From contig NZ_MUBJ01000016.1 of NCBI RefSeq assembly GCF_002127535.1, forward strand, positions 1 to 64,000: a stretch of 64,000 nucleotides of DNA, written 5' to 3'. The notes under the pieces were generated by a model. That model had not been told where the DNA came from and ran no database searches. It was given only the letters and a program-made list of their open reading frames with translations. Numbering within the stretch: the stretch's first letter is position 1; the number at the start of each line of letters is the position of its first letter. This document shows, piece by piece, positions 1 to 9,760 of this stretch. This DNA is from Xenorhabdus vietnamensis (lineage in GTDB: Bacteria; Pseudomonadota; Gammaproteobacteria; Enterobacterales; Enterobacteriaceae). The position numbers were made by a program, and so were the translations under genes.

Positions 1-53
1 TCTTGTTCCCAGATTTTGGCAGGGGATGGCATGTGACACCGCCTTTTATTTAA

Positions 54-446
54 GGAAGAAGAGCCCCATCATGGCACAATAGGGATTACGGCTGTAGTAT
101 TAGAGAATGTGACCATGCGAGCGACTGTACGTCATTTATTGATTTTATGCTGGAAAAATGAGTCACAGCACTTAAGGAAAGTATTCATACGGAAAAGCCG
201 AATACTACTGCGATGTCGGTAGAAATGTCGGTGCAAATGTCGGAAGAAAATTCACAGCCACTTAATGCGACTTCGCAAAAAATCTTATCTCTTATTGCCA
301 ATCAGCCATCTATAACAATATCTCAATTAGCCGATGATTTGAGCGTTAATCCTCGAACCATAGAACGCAATATCAAAGTATTGCAGGAAAATGGACTCTT
401 AATTCAGGTTGGTGCGAAAAAAGGGGGATATTGGCGGATTAGATAA
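54..446 (+). pseudogene. Decayed Fic-family protein, C-terminal part
   Basis: In one frame, bases 54-158 encode a stretch ending in CDHASDCTSFIDFMLEK, which matches the end of the Fic domain in Fic/DOC proteins. It is followed by an in-frame TGA at 159-161, and the same frame then continues through ALKESI into a winged-helix HTH (about 298-443, LSLIANQPSITISQLADDLS) that ends at a TAA at 444-446. Fic proteins with a C-terminal HTH are a known architecture; they usually AMPylate target proteins. The frame upstream also has a TAA at 51-53, and no intact Fic motif HPFxxGNGR is visible, so the copy is broken at least twice. An ATG at 213 could still give a 77-aa free HTH protein. Family assignment is from pattern recognition and is moderately sure. 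Confidence 0.58.
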
Positions 447-610
447 TATGTTGAGAAAATCTAAGATTGGGAATATAGCGGCTTAGCTGTCTCTCACTGT
501 GATACTCCCCCCACATAAATGCAAATGGTTGCCCCTGCAAATAAAAAATAATATGACAGGTTGAATAAGGCACTTATCTGATTAAAAAGCATTTTTGCGG
601 GAGGGTTAAT

Positions 611-2059
611 ATGGAAAACCATTATGATATTTTGATCATAGGCGCTGGCGTTGCCGGCATTGGTATGGCGTGTCATTTGGAAAGAGAATGCCCTAACAAG
701 AAAGTGGGGATCTTAGAACGCCGTCAGGCAATAGGTGGAACTTGGGATTTATTTCGCTATCCGGGTATTCGTACAGATTCAGATATGATGAGCTACGGCT
801 ATAAATTTCGTCCTTGGACAGATACCAGCATTTTTGCTGATGGCCTTTCAATTAGACATTATCTTCATTCAGCGGCGGAAGAGTATGGCGTTGATAAGAA
901 AATACAGTTTGGATTGAAGATCACTCAAACTGATTGGTCAAATAAAACACATCAATGGACTGTTACTGCAATTGATGAAACCAGTGGAGAAATACGGCAA
1001 TTTACCTGTAATTTTCTTGTTTCTGCGACAGGTTACTACAACTATGATCAACCATATTTACCTCAATTTCCCGGCCTAAAAGATTTCAAAGGCTCAATAG
1101 TTCATCCACAACATTGGCCTGAAACATTGGATTACAAAGGAAAGCGAGTTGTTGTGATTGGAAGTGGTGCAACAGCAGTGACTTTACTTCCAGCTATGGC
1201 CAATGATACTGAGCACATTACTATGTTACAGCGCTCCCCTAGCTATATTTTTTCGATACCAGGTAGGGATAAGATCGCTGAGTTTTTAAAAGGCATTATT
1301 CCGCAACGTTGGATTTATGCATTGAGCAGAAGTCGTAATATTTTCTTTTTTAGCTTGTTGTATAAAACAAGCCGATATTTTCCTAACCTATTGAAATCAT
1401 TCTTACTGGGGTTAGCTCGCAGAAAGGTTGGCCCTACTTTTGAAATGAAACACCTTACGCCAAAGTACATGCCATGGGATGAACGGTTGTGCTTTGTCCC
1501 CGACAGCAATCTATTTAAGGCATTGAGAGAAGGCAAAGCGTCTATCGTTACGGATCAGATTGAACGTATTACTGAAAACAGTATCTTGTTGCAGTCTGGT
1601 AAGGAATTACCTGCGGATATCATAGTGACAGCGACAGGGTTGCAATTACAACTTATGGGGGGAATTAAGCTCTCTATTGATGGACAGCCACTAAAAAGTA
1701 ATAACCTAATGTTTTATAAGGGGACATTGTTACAAGGGGTTCCTAATTTTGCCTATTTGTTTGGTTATATTAATAATGCCTGGACATTAAAAGTTGATCT
1801 ATCAGCAGACTATATTTGTCGTTTGTTAAATGAGATGGATCGTCGTCATGCCACAATGGTAACACCACATGCTCCATCGGATGAGATAGTCGCTGATGAA
1901 CATATTTTTGGTGCCTTGCGCTCGGGTTATGTGAAGCGTGGTGATAGAGGTCTTCCCCGTCAGGGGAGAAGTCCAAATTGGCATGTTCCACATGATTATA
2001 AAAAAGATAAAGAAGTATTGGGACAGCCAGTAGATGATGTGGCACTGAAGTGGAAATAA
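611..2059 (+). CDS. Flavin-containing (Baeyer-Villiger type) monooxygenase
   Basis: 482 aa. The N-terminal FAD-binding Rossmann motif GAGVAG is at residues 11-16. A second NADPH-binding motif GSGATA lies near residue 185. Between them is the Baeyer-Villiger fingerprint FxGxxxHxxxWP (FKGSIVHPQHWP, about residues 158-169). Family members use NADPH and O2 to insert oxygen next to a carbonyl or to hydroxylate substrates. The start ATG at 611 follows a good GGGAGG ribosome-binding site. The gene stands alone, closed by a 14-bp hairpin terminator at 2082-2116, so no pathway partner indicates the substrate. The motif makes the class secure; the substrate is unknown. Confidence 0.87.
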   Translation: MENHYDILIIGAGVAGIGMACHLERECPNKKVGILERRQAIGGTWDLFRYPGIRTDSDMMSYGYKFRPWTDTSIFADGLSIRHYLHSAAEEYGVDKKIQFGLKITQTDWSNKTHQWTVTAIDETSGEIRQFTCNFLVSATGYYNYDQPYLPQFPGLKDFKGSIVHPQHWPETLDYKGKRVVVIGSGATAVTLLPAMANDTEHITMLQRSPSYIFSIPGRDKIAEFLKGIIPQRWIYALSRSRNIFFFSLLYKTSRYFPNLLKSFLLGLARRKVGPTFEMKHLTPKYMPWDERLCFVPDSNLFKALREGKASIVTDQIERITENSILLQSGKELPADIIVTATGLQLQLMGGIKLSIDGQPLKSNNLMFYKGTLLQGVPNFAYLFGYINNAWTLKVDLSADYICRLLNEMDRRHATMVTPHAPSDEIVADEHIFGALRSGYVKRGDRGLPRQGRSPNWHVPHDYKKDKEVLGQPVDDVALKWK

Positions 2060-2081
2060 TTATTTAATTTCCATATGAATA

Positions 2082-2116
2082 TTTAAAATATACGGCTAAA
2101 AACCGTATATTTTAAA
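2082..2116. terminator. Bidirectional intrinsic terminator
   Basis: A perfect 14-bp inverted repeat (82-95 of the 2000s paired with 2103-2116) has a 7-nt loop. The A-rich left arm and T-rich right arm give a T tract in either orientation. It sits exactly between the convergent monooxygenase and rhomboid genes and abuts the rhomboid stop codon. Confidence 0.85.
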
Positions 2117-2680
2117 TTAACGATTCGTGATGATCCATTTCTTGGTCAGCCAAGAAAAAACCAGCCCTGCGATGGCACCAAAAATATGTCCTTCTGTTGA
2201 AATATATTCTTGTAATGGTAATAGACCGAAAGCAATTCCACCGTAGTAAATAAACACCAGAATGGCAAAGAATAAATCCTTGGCTCTTCTCAGGAAGTAG
2301 GCATTAGCCAACAATAATCCCCATAAACCAAAAATCCAGCCGCTGGCACCGACATGAATGGCGGTACGGCCAAATAACCAGACCAGAGTTCCTTCCATAA
2401 AGATAATAAACAGACTGGCGAATACATAATAACGAATAGAGTGAGTCATCAGTAATGCACTCAATACTAATAATGCAGGAAGATTACTGAATAAGTGCTC
2501 CCAGCTACTGTGCAGGAAAGGGGATAAAGGGATTCCGATCAACCCGCTGGCATGGCGGGGAATAATACCCAGATAGCTTAATGCGCCACTTGTTAAGGTA
2601 TCAAGCAATTGGATAATAATAAAAATTGATGCTAACCCTATTAGAATATGAAGACGTTGCCTAAACCATATTGCCATCAT
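2117..2680 (-). CDS. Rhomboid-family intramembrane serine protease
   Basis: 187 aa with about six hydrophobic segments. The catalytic dyad is visible: GASG with Ser113 preceded by HV, and His165 in EGHIFGAIAG within the last membrane helix. The HxxxN-type element HLFSNLPALL (residues 62-71) matches the oxyanion region of rhomboids. These enzymes cleave membrane-anchored proteins within or beside the bilayer. It is short and close in size to rhombosortases, but no GlyGly-CTERM substrate is seen nearby. The ORF starts at ATG ATG, and the second ATG (2677) is equally possible. Confidence 0.83.
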   Translation of the reverse strand: MMAIWFRQRLHILIGLASIFIIIQLLDTLTSGALSYLGIIPRHASGLIGIPLSPFLHSSWEHLFSNLPALLVLSALLMTHSIRYYVFASLFIIFMEGTLVWLFGRTAIHVGASGWIFGLWGLLLANAYFLRRAKDLFFAILVFIYYGGIAFGLLPLQEYISTEGHIFGAIAGLVFSWLTKKWIITNR

Positions 2681-3016
2681 TATCTTCCTGTTAAAAATAA
2701 CAAATCTATTAGAAATGAGAATGCCAGGATATTTTTTGTTCTATCATAACAGGGAATATTTTTATTAGCTGGCATATCTTGTCCCACGTGGCGAGGGATT
2801 GATATTACTTTTGTCGTTGTAAAGAAATTGATTAATTCTTCTATTTAGTTCAATTGACAGCCAGAAATATAGTTATAGACTCGATTTGCTGAAAAAATCT
2901 TTATCTAAAGATTATGCATAACTTCTGGGGAATAAACCGATAGGAGGAATGTGTGAAATCAGTGAATTTGTATATGTCTTAAGCAAGCTCGTAACTATTC
3001 GATAGGAGAAGGTAAT
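2681..3016. other. Intergenic region upstream of the amidase
   Basis: 336 bp between divergently oriented genes (rhomboid on minus, amidase on plus), AT-rich. It should hold both promoters. I see only a CCACGTGG palindrome near 2786-2793 and a GATAGGAGAAGG ribosome-binding site just before the amidase start. Confidence 0.4.
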
Positions 3017-4456
3017 ATGGCTGTAACTGAGAGTCTCATAACCACCTATACCGAGTCGGATGCGCTGGGTTTAGCTAAGCTAGTGCATCAGGGTGAGGTT
3101 ACCCCTTTGGAATTGGTAGAAGCGGCTATTACATGTATTGAACGGCTTAATCCTGAACTTAACGCTGTAGTTCACAAACTCTATGATATTGGTCGAGAGG
3201 CAGCGGCTTCTGTTGATCATAGTGCCCCCTTTGCTGGCGTACCGTTTTTGCTTAAAGAACTTATCTCTCAATGGAAAGGTGCGCCTCTCACCAATAGCTC
3301 CCGTTATCTGAAAGATATGATTGCGCCGATTGACTCAGAGATGACAAAACGTATTAAACGTGCGGGATTAATATTGGTCGGGAAGTCAAATTCGCCAGAG
3401 AATGGCTGGTCGATCAGCACTGAGCCGAAGCTCTATGGCATCACGAAAAACCCCTGGAAAGAAGGGATTAGCGCCGGAGGTTCAAGTGGTGGCACAGCAG
3501 CGGCAGTGGCTGCACGCATTGTACCCATCGGCGAAGCCAGTGATGGCGCCGGTTCTATCCGTATTCCTGCGTCCTGCTGCGGCATCGTAGGGCTGAAACC
3601 ATCGAGAGGACGTGTGACGCTAGCGCCTGTCGGTGATTATTGGTATGGCGGTACTTATTTTCTCTGTTGTTCACGCACCATAAGAGACACTGCCGCTTAT
3701 CTGGACGCTGTGGCCGGCGCACTTCCGGGCGATCTCTATACGCCTCCAGCCCCGGATTTACCTTGGTTGGAACTGTTGGCACAGGAACCCAGAAAATTAC
3801 TTGTCGGATTTACTGTTACTCCCCCCAATGGCACTCCAATTGATGCTCAGGTGAAAAGGGCAGTTCTGGCAACGGTACGTACGCTGGAAGGACTTGGACA
3901 CATAGTGGAAGAGCACGACATGGTGTTTGACACCACTGTTGCCTGGAGGACTTACACAGACATGATTTTCGTACAGGCGGCGTCAGGTTTAAATGATCTA
4001 TCTAGTATCGTTGGACGGCCAGTGACACCGGATGATGTCGAGCCAATTACTTGGGCAATTATCGAACGTGGTCGTTCAATCGGTGGTATAACGCATGCCA
4101 GAGACATAGAGCAGATCCGCTTGCTTGGACGAGAGCTAACTAATGACCTTTTACCTTACGATATTTTCATTACGCCAACGTTGACACAATTACCACGCCC
4201 CATTGGTTACTATGATATGTCGGAGACTGACATTAACCGTTATCATGACAAATGGACAGATTCAGTATTCGCCTTTCCTTTCAATATTACTGGTCAACCG
4301 GCGATTTCACTGCCGCTTGGTTGGAGCGATGATGGTATTCCCATCGGTGTACAACTTGTCGGTCGCTATGGCGACGAAACTACTGTGCTCCAGGTTTCCG
4401 CTCAACTAGAGCAAGCGATGGCCTGGAAAGACCGTCGGCCATTGATAACAATCTGA
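3017..4456 (+). CDS. Amidase signature (AS) family hydrolase
   Basis: 479 aa. The Ser-cisSer-Lys catalytic elements of the AS family are complete. Lys80 is in PFLLKEL, the GGSSGG loop has Ser156/Ser157, and the nucleophile Ser180 lies in DGAGSIRIPAS. AS enzymes hydrolyse amides (acetamide, fatty amides, 6-aminohexanoate cyclic dimers, Glu-tRNA amidation in GatA). It is not GatA, because no gatB/gatC is adjacent and the closest remembered relatives are stand-alone amidases annotated as 6-aminohexanoate-cyclic-dimer hydrolase. The start is supported by a strong GGAGAAGG site. It is monocistronic; the substrate is unknown. Confidence 0.87.
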   Translation: MAVTESLITTYTESDALGLAKLVHQGEVTPLELVEAAITCIERLNPELNAVVHKLYDIGREAAASVDHSAPFAGVPFLLKELISQWKGAPLTNSSRYLKDMIAPIDSEMTKRIKRAGLILVGKSNSPENGWSISTEPKLYGITKNPWKEGISAGGSSGGTAAAVAARIVPIGEASDGAGSIRIPASCCGIVGLKPSRGRVTLAPVGDYWYGGTYFLCCSRTIRDTAAYLDAVAGALPGDLYTPPAPDLPWLELLAQEPRKLLVGFTVTPPNGTPIDAQVKRAVLATVRTLEGLGHIVEEHDMVFDTTVAWRTYTDMIFVQAASGLNDLSSIVGRPVTPDDVEPITWAIIERGRSIGGITHARDIEQIRLLGRELTNDLLPYDIFITPTLTQLPRPIGYYDMSETDINRYHDKWTDSVFAFPFNITGQPAISLPLGWSDDGIPIGVQLVGRYGDETTVLQVSAQLEQAMAWKDRRPLITI

Positions 4457-4632
4457 AGAATGGTGCTGAAGGATGGCGTAGCAGCAACGTAATAAAATAT
4501 GTACAGGGCAAGTGTATGAGATACGTCTGAAATTGGGATAGGGTTTGATCTCGTGACCAACCTCCATTCGTACATTGCTCGTACATTTCTCTTACATTGT
4601 ATGCTGGATAATTATCTTTAGCAGGACAGGAA

Positions 4633-4659
4633 CAGAAGGATGTTCGGATTATCCTTCTG
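4633..4659. terminator. Hairpin between convergent genes
   Basis: A perfect 9-bp inverted repeat (CAGAAGGAT / ATCCTTCTG) with a 9-nt loop lies between the amidase and the minus-strand ATPase gene. No clean T run follows on either strand, so terminator function is only likely. Confidence 0.4.
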
Positions 4660-4691
4660 GCCTGAATTATATTTAAAAAAACCTGTAACTA

Positions 4692-7600
4692 TCAGTTCTT
4701 CAATGCCTGAACACTTTCAACCAAGTCAGCCAGCTGAGCAACCACGCGATCACCCACATCGGCATTATCACCACCCAGAGCTTTATTCCGTATAAAGTCA
4801 CGTTTGATTTGCGGCCAGCGTTGCGCCTCTTCCGGCGTCATTGTGCCGCGAATCTCTGCCAGTTTGAGTAGGTTCTCTTCGGCACCGCTTGTCAGTAATT
4901 GGGCTTCACCTAAATAGTGATCATCTATAATGCGGCGTATTTCTTCAGCATTCATAACCGCTGAAACTTTTTCGCTGAGTTTATTCATGTTGCGATAGCT
5001 GCCCTGCAACTTGAACGGTGGCTCTGTCCGGTATTTGTCGGATTGCGCGGCACTGGCAATGTATTGTTGGTTTACCTTGAAGACGATATCCCGCATCATC
5101 AGCAGACGCTCAATAATGGCGACGATTTCGGTGATCTCTGCTTCGCTGTAGGGGTAACTCAGATTATTGTTGGAGAACGGTTTGCCCATTGCTTTATCGA
5201 TAAACAGATAGAGATCATTCATATCGCGCAATGCCAGCGGAGCCAGTACCGGATTTGATGTCAGGCTGTTTTCGATATAGCTCAGCGTAAATGATTCTTC
5301 CATACCCCCCAATACTTCACCGAGGTTATAAATATCGGCACGGTTTGCCAGCATATCCGGAACTTTGAACAGCTCGCCGGATTCGGTATAAGGGTTACCT
5401 GACATAACAACACAGAATTTTTTGCCGCGCATGTCATAGGTTTTGGTCTGGTTTTTCCAAACCCCTTCGATACGCCGTGTGCCGTCACACAAGGAAATAA
5501 ATTTTTGCAGGAATTCAGGGTTGGTGTGCTGGATATCATCTATATACAACATCACATTATTGCCCATTTCCAGCGCCAGATTCAGCTTTTCCAATTCCTG
5601 ACGGGCAGTGGCATTCGGTGCCTGAGCGGGATCGAGTGACAAAACACTGTGCCCCAATGCGGGTGCGTTGATCTTCATGAAGATCAATCCAAGACGATTG
5701 GCGATATATTCCATCAAGGTCGTTTTGCCATAACCCGGCGGGGAAATCATCAATAGCATCCCCATCAAATCGGTGCGCTTGCCTTCCCCAATGGCTCCGA
5801 TCTGTTTGGCAAGGTTATCGCCAATGAGTGGCAGATAAACGTCGTTGATTAATTTGTTACGTACAAATGAACTGAGTGGCCGAGCCTTGAATTCATGTAG
5901 CCGCAGTGCTTTTCTCTGCTGGTTCAGTACGTTTTGGCGCAATTCCTGATAATGATGATAGGCAGGAATAAAGACCTTACGCTGGTTGCGCATCCGGCAG
6001 AAATAATCATCAAGGCTCAGAGTCAGTGTTTGATTGACGATAGAAGGGTGCTCGCCGATCAAATCCGTGACGGTGAAATGCAGATCTACTTCACTGAAAC
6101 GGGCATTAAGCGCTTTTTCCAATAAAATCAGTGCTACAGCCTCTGAAATATAGCCTTTCAGTGGGGCAAATTTTTGCAGGGAACAGAGACCATTCAGCCA
6201 GTTTTCCACCAACATCCAGCGTTGGGCGAAGCGTTGGCTGAGATTTTGTTGTGAGTGGTTGAAATCTCCCCACATATGGGCTTTTTCCAGTTCAGATTGC
6301 AGCCCTTCCAGTAGAGTGCGGGCATATTTACTGAAATTGAATTCCACGGTTGTCCGGCTTAATGCCAAACTCAAGTATTCTGCGGCCTGTGTTTGTTGGT
6401 AAGGTTCACATTTGATTGGATGACGCTCAAGGAACAGACTGATTTCTGCTTCAATTTCTGCCTGTAGATCCCGCAAACCGGCATCATTCCGGAAAAGTTG
6501 ATAAATATTGGTGCAGGTACGGGCACGCTCAGGCCACAATGCTGGCTGTTCTTCGTGTTGGATCTGTTCCCAAAACAGAACGGCAATCGCTCTGGCATGA
6601 GGGTTGAATCGTAAAAGATCGGCACTTTCCCCGACAGGGATTAATTTGCGCAGGATCGCGACGGCATCATGATCATGAATACCTTTTTCATAACCTTCTT
6701 TATAGCGAGGCGCCGCAAATTCACGTACGTTTTTTGCCAGCATATCAGACTGGTTTAACAGGGATTTCAGTTCGTCCAGTGTTAAGCCATTGTATTCTTT
6801 ACTTGCTGCGTAGATCAGTGAATAAGCCAAATACTCTGCGCGATAAACTTGTGGTGATTCTGATTCAAGCGCAATCTGCCAATAAGGTTTCAGGGATTCG
6901 AGTTCTGGGCTGTCAATTGGCTCCTGATAATCCGTTCCTGTCAGATGTAGGTGGAGACGATCACCCCGTGGCAAAATAGTGAGATCCAGCTCTTGGGTAT
7001 TAACGCTGAAACGGTGGCGCGGGCCAAGTTTGATAATGTTACCGCCATCTTCATAGATTTCGGTTTTATCCCGTAAGCTGCGAATGGCTTGATCTCGCGC
7101 TGCCTTGAATTTGGCATCAATATCATCCGCTTTTACGCTGTCTTTCAGTTCTCGTAAACGTTCAATGATTTCGCGGGTTTTCAGCGATAGGGTATCGGAA
7201 GCAAAGAAGGCATTCAGTTCATCAAGTGAGGAAAATTTTGCAGTCCGGCGGCTAATGCTGTCCAGAAGGCGCTCTGCGGCAACCTGCAAATTCTGGGTTT
7301 TTCGCTGGCGCTCATCCAGCAGTGACTGTTTGTGAGTTTCAAATGTTTCCAGCAACTCTTCACGTTTGTCCAGAATGTCATTCAAGAACTCATCGTGATC
7401 ACTGAATTGGGTTTCCAGCTCTTCGAGTTGTACCAGCAGGCGGGAGAGTTGTTCGTCACAACGCTCTGGATTGGTAGAAAGCGCCAGCGCGTTAGTAATT
7501 CCCTGACTGAACAGTTTAAATTGTGCTCCGAACTGAGCAACAGACTCAACAGAACCTTGTTCTTTGCGGCGTTGTTGCAGTCTGGCACGAGCTTGATTCA

Positions 7601-9629
7601 GCAGAGCATAAATTTCAGAAACTGACTCAATGATATGGGTTTGCTGAGTGGTGTCTTCGAATTTCAGCGAAGCCATCAAGTTTGACAGCATATCCAAATC
7701 GGCGGACATTTTCTCCATGTTCGCCAGTGGCTCGTTAAGCTGGGCGTTGTTAGCGGCGGACTGAACCTGTTTTTCCAGTTCTTGTAATTGCTGGGTAAAT
7801 GGCTGTAATGCCTTTTCGCCGGCAAGGAATTCGGCTGTTGCCAGCGAAATGCGTTGCTGGCTATCAGACAGTTGAGCTTCCATTTCATCAAGGCGGGACA
7901 GATCGATATAACGGTGATCGCGCAAAGTGATCAAGTGACCACGCTGGATGCCCAATTTGTTTAAGGCTTCAATGAATTGTTGAGTCTCTGTCCAGCTTTC
8001 TGGCAGCATCGCAGACAATAAATCTTTCTGATACGACGTCGCTTCATTCATATACCGAACAGACTGGCGGCGGATGCTTTCTACTTTTTCGTATTCATCC
8101 AATACCTTTTCACCTGTATTGGCGATCTCTTTCAGCAACCCAGAGATATTCAGGCTCTGTTCACCATTAAACCAATAGTAGATATCCGCCAGACGGCGGG
8201 TGTCCTGACAAAGTTTTTCGTAGAGCAGGGAAGACACCTGCTGTTGTTCTATTTCTTTGGCGATATGATAAAGATCTGAAATACCACGTACCAGTTCAGC
8301 ATTACCGATTCTGCCTAAAAAACTGTTTCTGGCTGGCTGGCGAGCGGCATATTCATCAGAATAAAATGGGGTTTGCCAGATTTGCATCGGGTGGATACGG
8401 GTCGGCTCTTCTGATTGCCCTTCAAACAGCACCATCTGACCATCTTCCAACATGGCATAACCGTGACCAAACAACGGGTTTTGTAGCTTGCGTTCGATCA
8501 GGTTGTAATTGAACAGTGCCAGACGACCAAGCTTTGGTTCGTAGAAGATGTACATGACATCTTCCCCATTTGGAGAACGGCGGACACGGCGGAAACGCAT
8601 TCCATCCATCGATTGATCGAAAGTTTTGTATTCCCCACTTTGCAGGTAATAACCGCCGGGGAAAATAACACCGTGATCTTCCGGTAACTGAATGCAGGCT
8701 AAGCCGATGGCATCAATGCGCTGTACACTTTGGGTCAGGGTGTTGTAGACCAGATAACGCCAAGATTCTTCACGATAAGGCAGGATTTTCAGCAGGATCA
8801 GGCTACCTGTCTGAGCATATTCAATTTGTGCATCATCCAGTGACTGGGTTTTATCCAGCACGGCTTCTCGGTAGATCCCCAGGCCATCTTCGGTGTTGTT
8901 TTCACATTTTATGGTCAGATCGCCACCAATGGTTTCGACAAACACCGTATCCAGAATGTTCATATGTGGATAACGACCATTAACGGCATTTTCCCGCGTG
9001 GTTCTCTGCCATTCAAAGTCATAGGCGGGGGGCAGGGCGATATCCCGTTCACCGCGATTATCAATATAGGTTATTTCAGTTTTGTCGCTGGAAATAGCCC
9101 AGCGAAATACGCGAATATCCGTGATTCGTTCACCAATCTGGAAACTGGCGAGAAGTTTGCCATCGCGCTCGACCAGTCCCAGCAATTGGGTGTTTTTATA
9201 GTAAGTGTAGAGTTCACTGAAATCCTGTACAAAACTGGTGATATTGAGAAATGTGCCTGTCAGTGGAACGGATTCCACATCATATTCGTCATTTTCTTTC
9301 TTGAGCTTATACAGGGAGAAGACATCTTCAATTCGTGTTTCTTTTTTCAAGCCGAGGAATACGTTATAGCCAAACAGTAGCCAATCACCGACCCGGACGA
9401 TATCGCGGGCAACGCAGTTGTTTTCTGTGCGAATGCGGATACGCCCGATAATATCAGTCTGGTTTTTGCCGAACTCTTCCAGACGGCGGGTGTTCAACAA
9501 GCTGGCTTTTTCATGTAGCTGCTGGCCTTGTTCAGACAGACGATTGCGTAAGATATCGTAGGCTCCGCCTTCCGCGACAGCGTTATCCAATAATTCCTGT
9601 TCACGATTATTCAATTGGCTATCTGACAT
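4692..9629 (-). CDS. Large AAA+ ATPase, DNA-repair-ATPase/DUF3686-like
   Basis: 1645 aa, one of the largest genes in the window. Residues about 30-420 form a beta-rich region like the DUF3686 N-terminus. A long helical, Gln/Glu/Leu-rich stretch at about 480-860 is predicted coiled coil. The C-terminal part carries an AAA+ ATPase core, with Walker A GYGKTT (Lys1302) and Walker B VMLYIDDIQ near residue 1360. Proteins of this kind are annotated as DNA repair ATPases, but I know of no proven activity. It lies downstream of the flotillin and YqiJ-like genes on the same strand, separated from flotillin by a terminator hairpin, so it may depend on read-through or its own promoter. A membrane-linked remodelling role is inference from that context. 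Confidence 0.8.
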   Translation of the reverse strand: MSDSQLNNREQELLDNAVAEGGAYDILRNRLSEQGQQLHEKASLLNTRRLEEFGKNQTDIIGRIRIRTENNCVARDIVRVGDWLLFGYNVFLGLKKETRIEDVFSLYKLKKENDEYDVESVPLTGTFLNITSFVQDFSELYTYYKNTQLLGLVERDGKLLASFQIGERITDIRVFRWAISSDKTEITYIDNRGERDIALPPAYDFEWQRTTRENAVNGRYPHMNILDTVFVETIGGDLTIKCENNTEDGLGIYREAVLDKTQSLDDAQIEYAQTGSLILLKILPYREESWRYLVYNTLTQSVQRIDAIGLACIQLPEDHGVIFPGGYYLQSGEYKTFDQSMDGMRFRRVRRSPNGEDVMYIFYEPKLGRLALFNYNLIERKLQNPLFGHGYAMLEDGQMVLFEGQSEEPTRIHPMQIWQTPFYSDEYAARQPARNSFLGRIGNAELVRGISDLYHIAKEIEQQQVSSLLYEKLCQDTRRLADIYYWFNGEQSLNISGLLKEIANTGEKVLDEYEKVESIRRQSVRYMNEATSYQKDLLSAMLPESWTETQQFIEALNKLGIQRGHLITLRDHRYIDLSRLDEMEAQLSDSQQRISLATAEFLAGEKALQPFTQQLQELEKQVQSAANNAQLNEPLANMEKMSADLDMLSNLMASLKFEDTTQQTHIIESVSEIYALLNQARARLQQRRKEQGSVESVAQFGAQFKLFSQGITNALALSTNPERCDEQLSRLLVQLEELETQFSDHDEFLNDILDKREELLETFETHKQSLLDERQRKTQNLQVAAERLLDSISRRTAKFSSLDELNAFFASDTLSLKTREIIERLRELKDSVKADDIDAKFKAARDQAIRSLRDKTEIYEDGGNIIKLGPRHRFSVNTQELDLTILPRGDRLHLHLTGTDYQEPIDSPELESLKPYWQIALESESPQVYRAEYLAYSLIYAASKEYNGLTLDELKSLLNQSDMLAKNVREFAAPRYKEGYEKGIHDHDAVAILRKLIPVGESADLLRFNPHARAIAVLFWEQIQHEEQPALWPERARTCTNIYQLFRNDAGLRDLQAEIEAEISLFLERHPIKCEPYQQTQAAEYLSLALSRTTVEFNFSKYARTLLEGLQSELEKAHMWGDFNHSQQNLSQRFAQRWMLVENWLNGLCSLQKFAPLKGYISEAVALILLEKALNARFSEVDLHFTVTDLIGEHPSIVNQTLTLSLDDYFCRMRNQRKVFIPAYHHYQELRQNVLNQQRKALRLHEFKARPLSSFVRNKLINDVYLPLIGDNLAKQIGAIGEGKRTDLMGMLLMISPPGYGKTTLMEYIANRLGLIFMKINAPALGHSVLSLDPAQAPNATARQELEKLNLALEMGNNVMLYIDDIQHTNPEFLQKFISLCDGTRRIEGVWKNQTKTYDMRGKKFCVVMSGNPYTESGELFKVPDMLANRADIYNLGEVLGGMEESFTLSYIENSLTSNPVLAPLALRDMNDLYLFIDKAMGKPFSNNNLSYPYSEAEITEIVAIIERLLMMRDIVFKVNQQYIASAAQSDKYRTEPPFKLQGSYRNMNKLSEKVSAVMNAEEIRRIIDDHYLGEAQLLTSGAEENLLKLAEIRGTMTPEEAQRWPQIKRDFIRNKALGGDNADVGDRVVAQLADLVESVQALKN

Positions 9630-9716
9630 GGCGTATCACGTTTCCTTGCTCAAGATTGATTTTAATGATGTTAATTCTGGTTTGGGGCTTGTATTGATAT
9701 GCATGGTTTAGTGCAG

Positions 9717-9748
9717 GAAAAAATCCGTCACAGTTGCCTGTGACGGAT
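9717..9748 (-). terminator. Intrinsic terminator between flotillin and ATPase genes
   Basis: An 11-bp perfect stem (ATCCGTCACAG / CTGTGACGGAT, 9723-9733 with 9738-9748) has a TTGC loop. On the minus strand it is followed by a run of T. It sits 13 bp after the flotillin stop and would terminate or attenuate transcription before the ATPase gene. Confidence 0.8.
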
Positions 9749-9760
9749 GAATATTATTGA

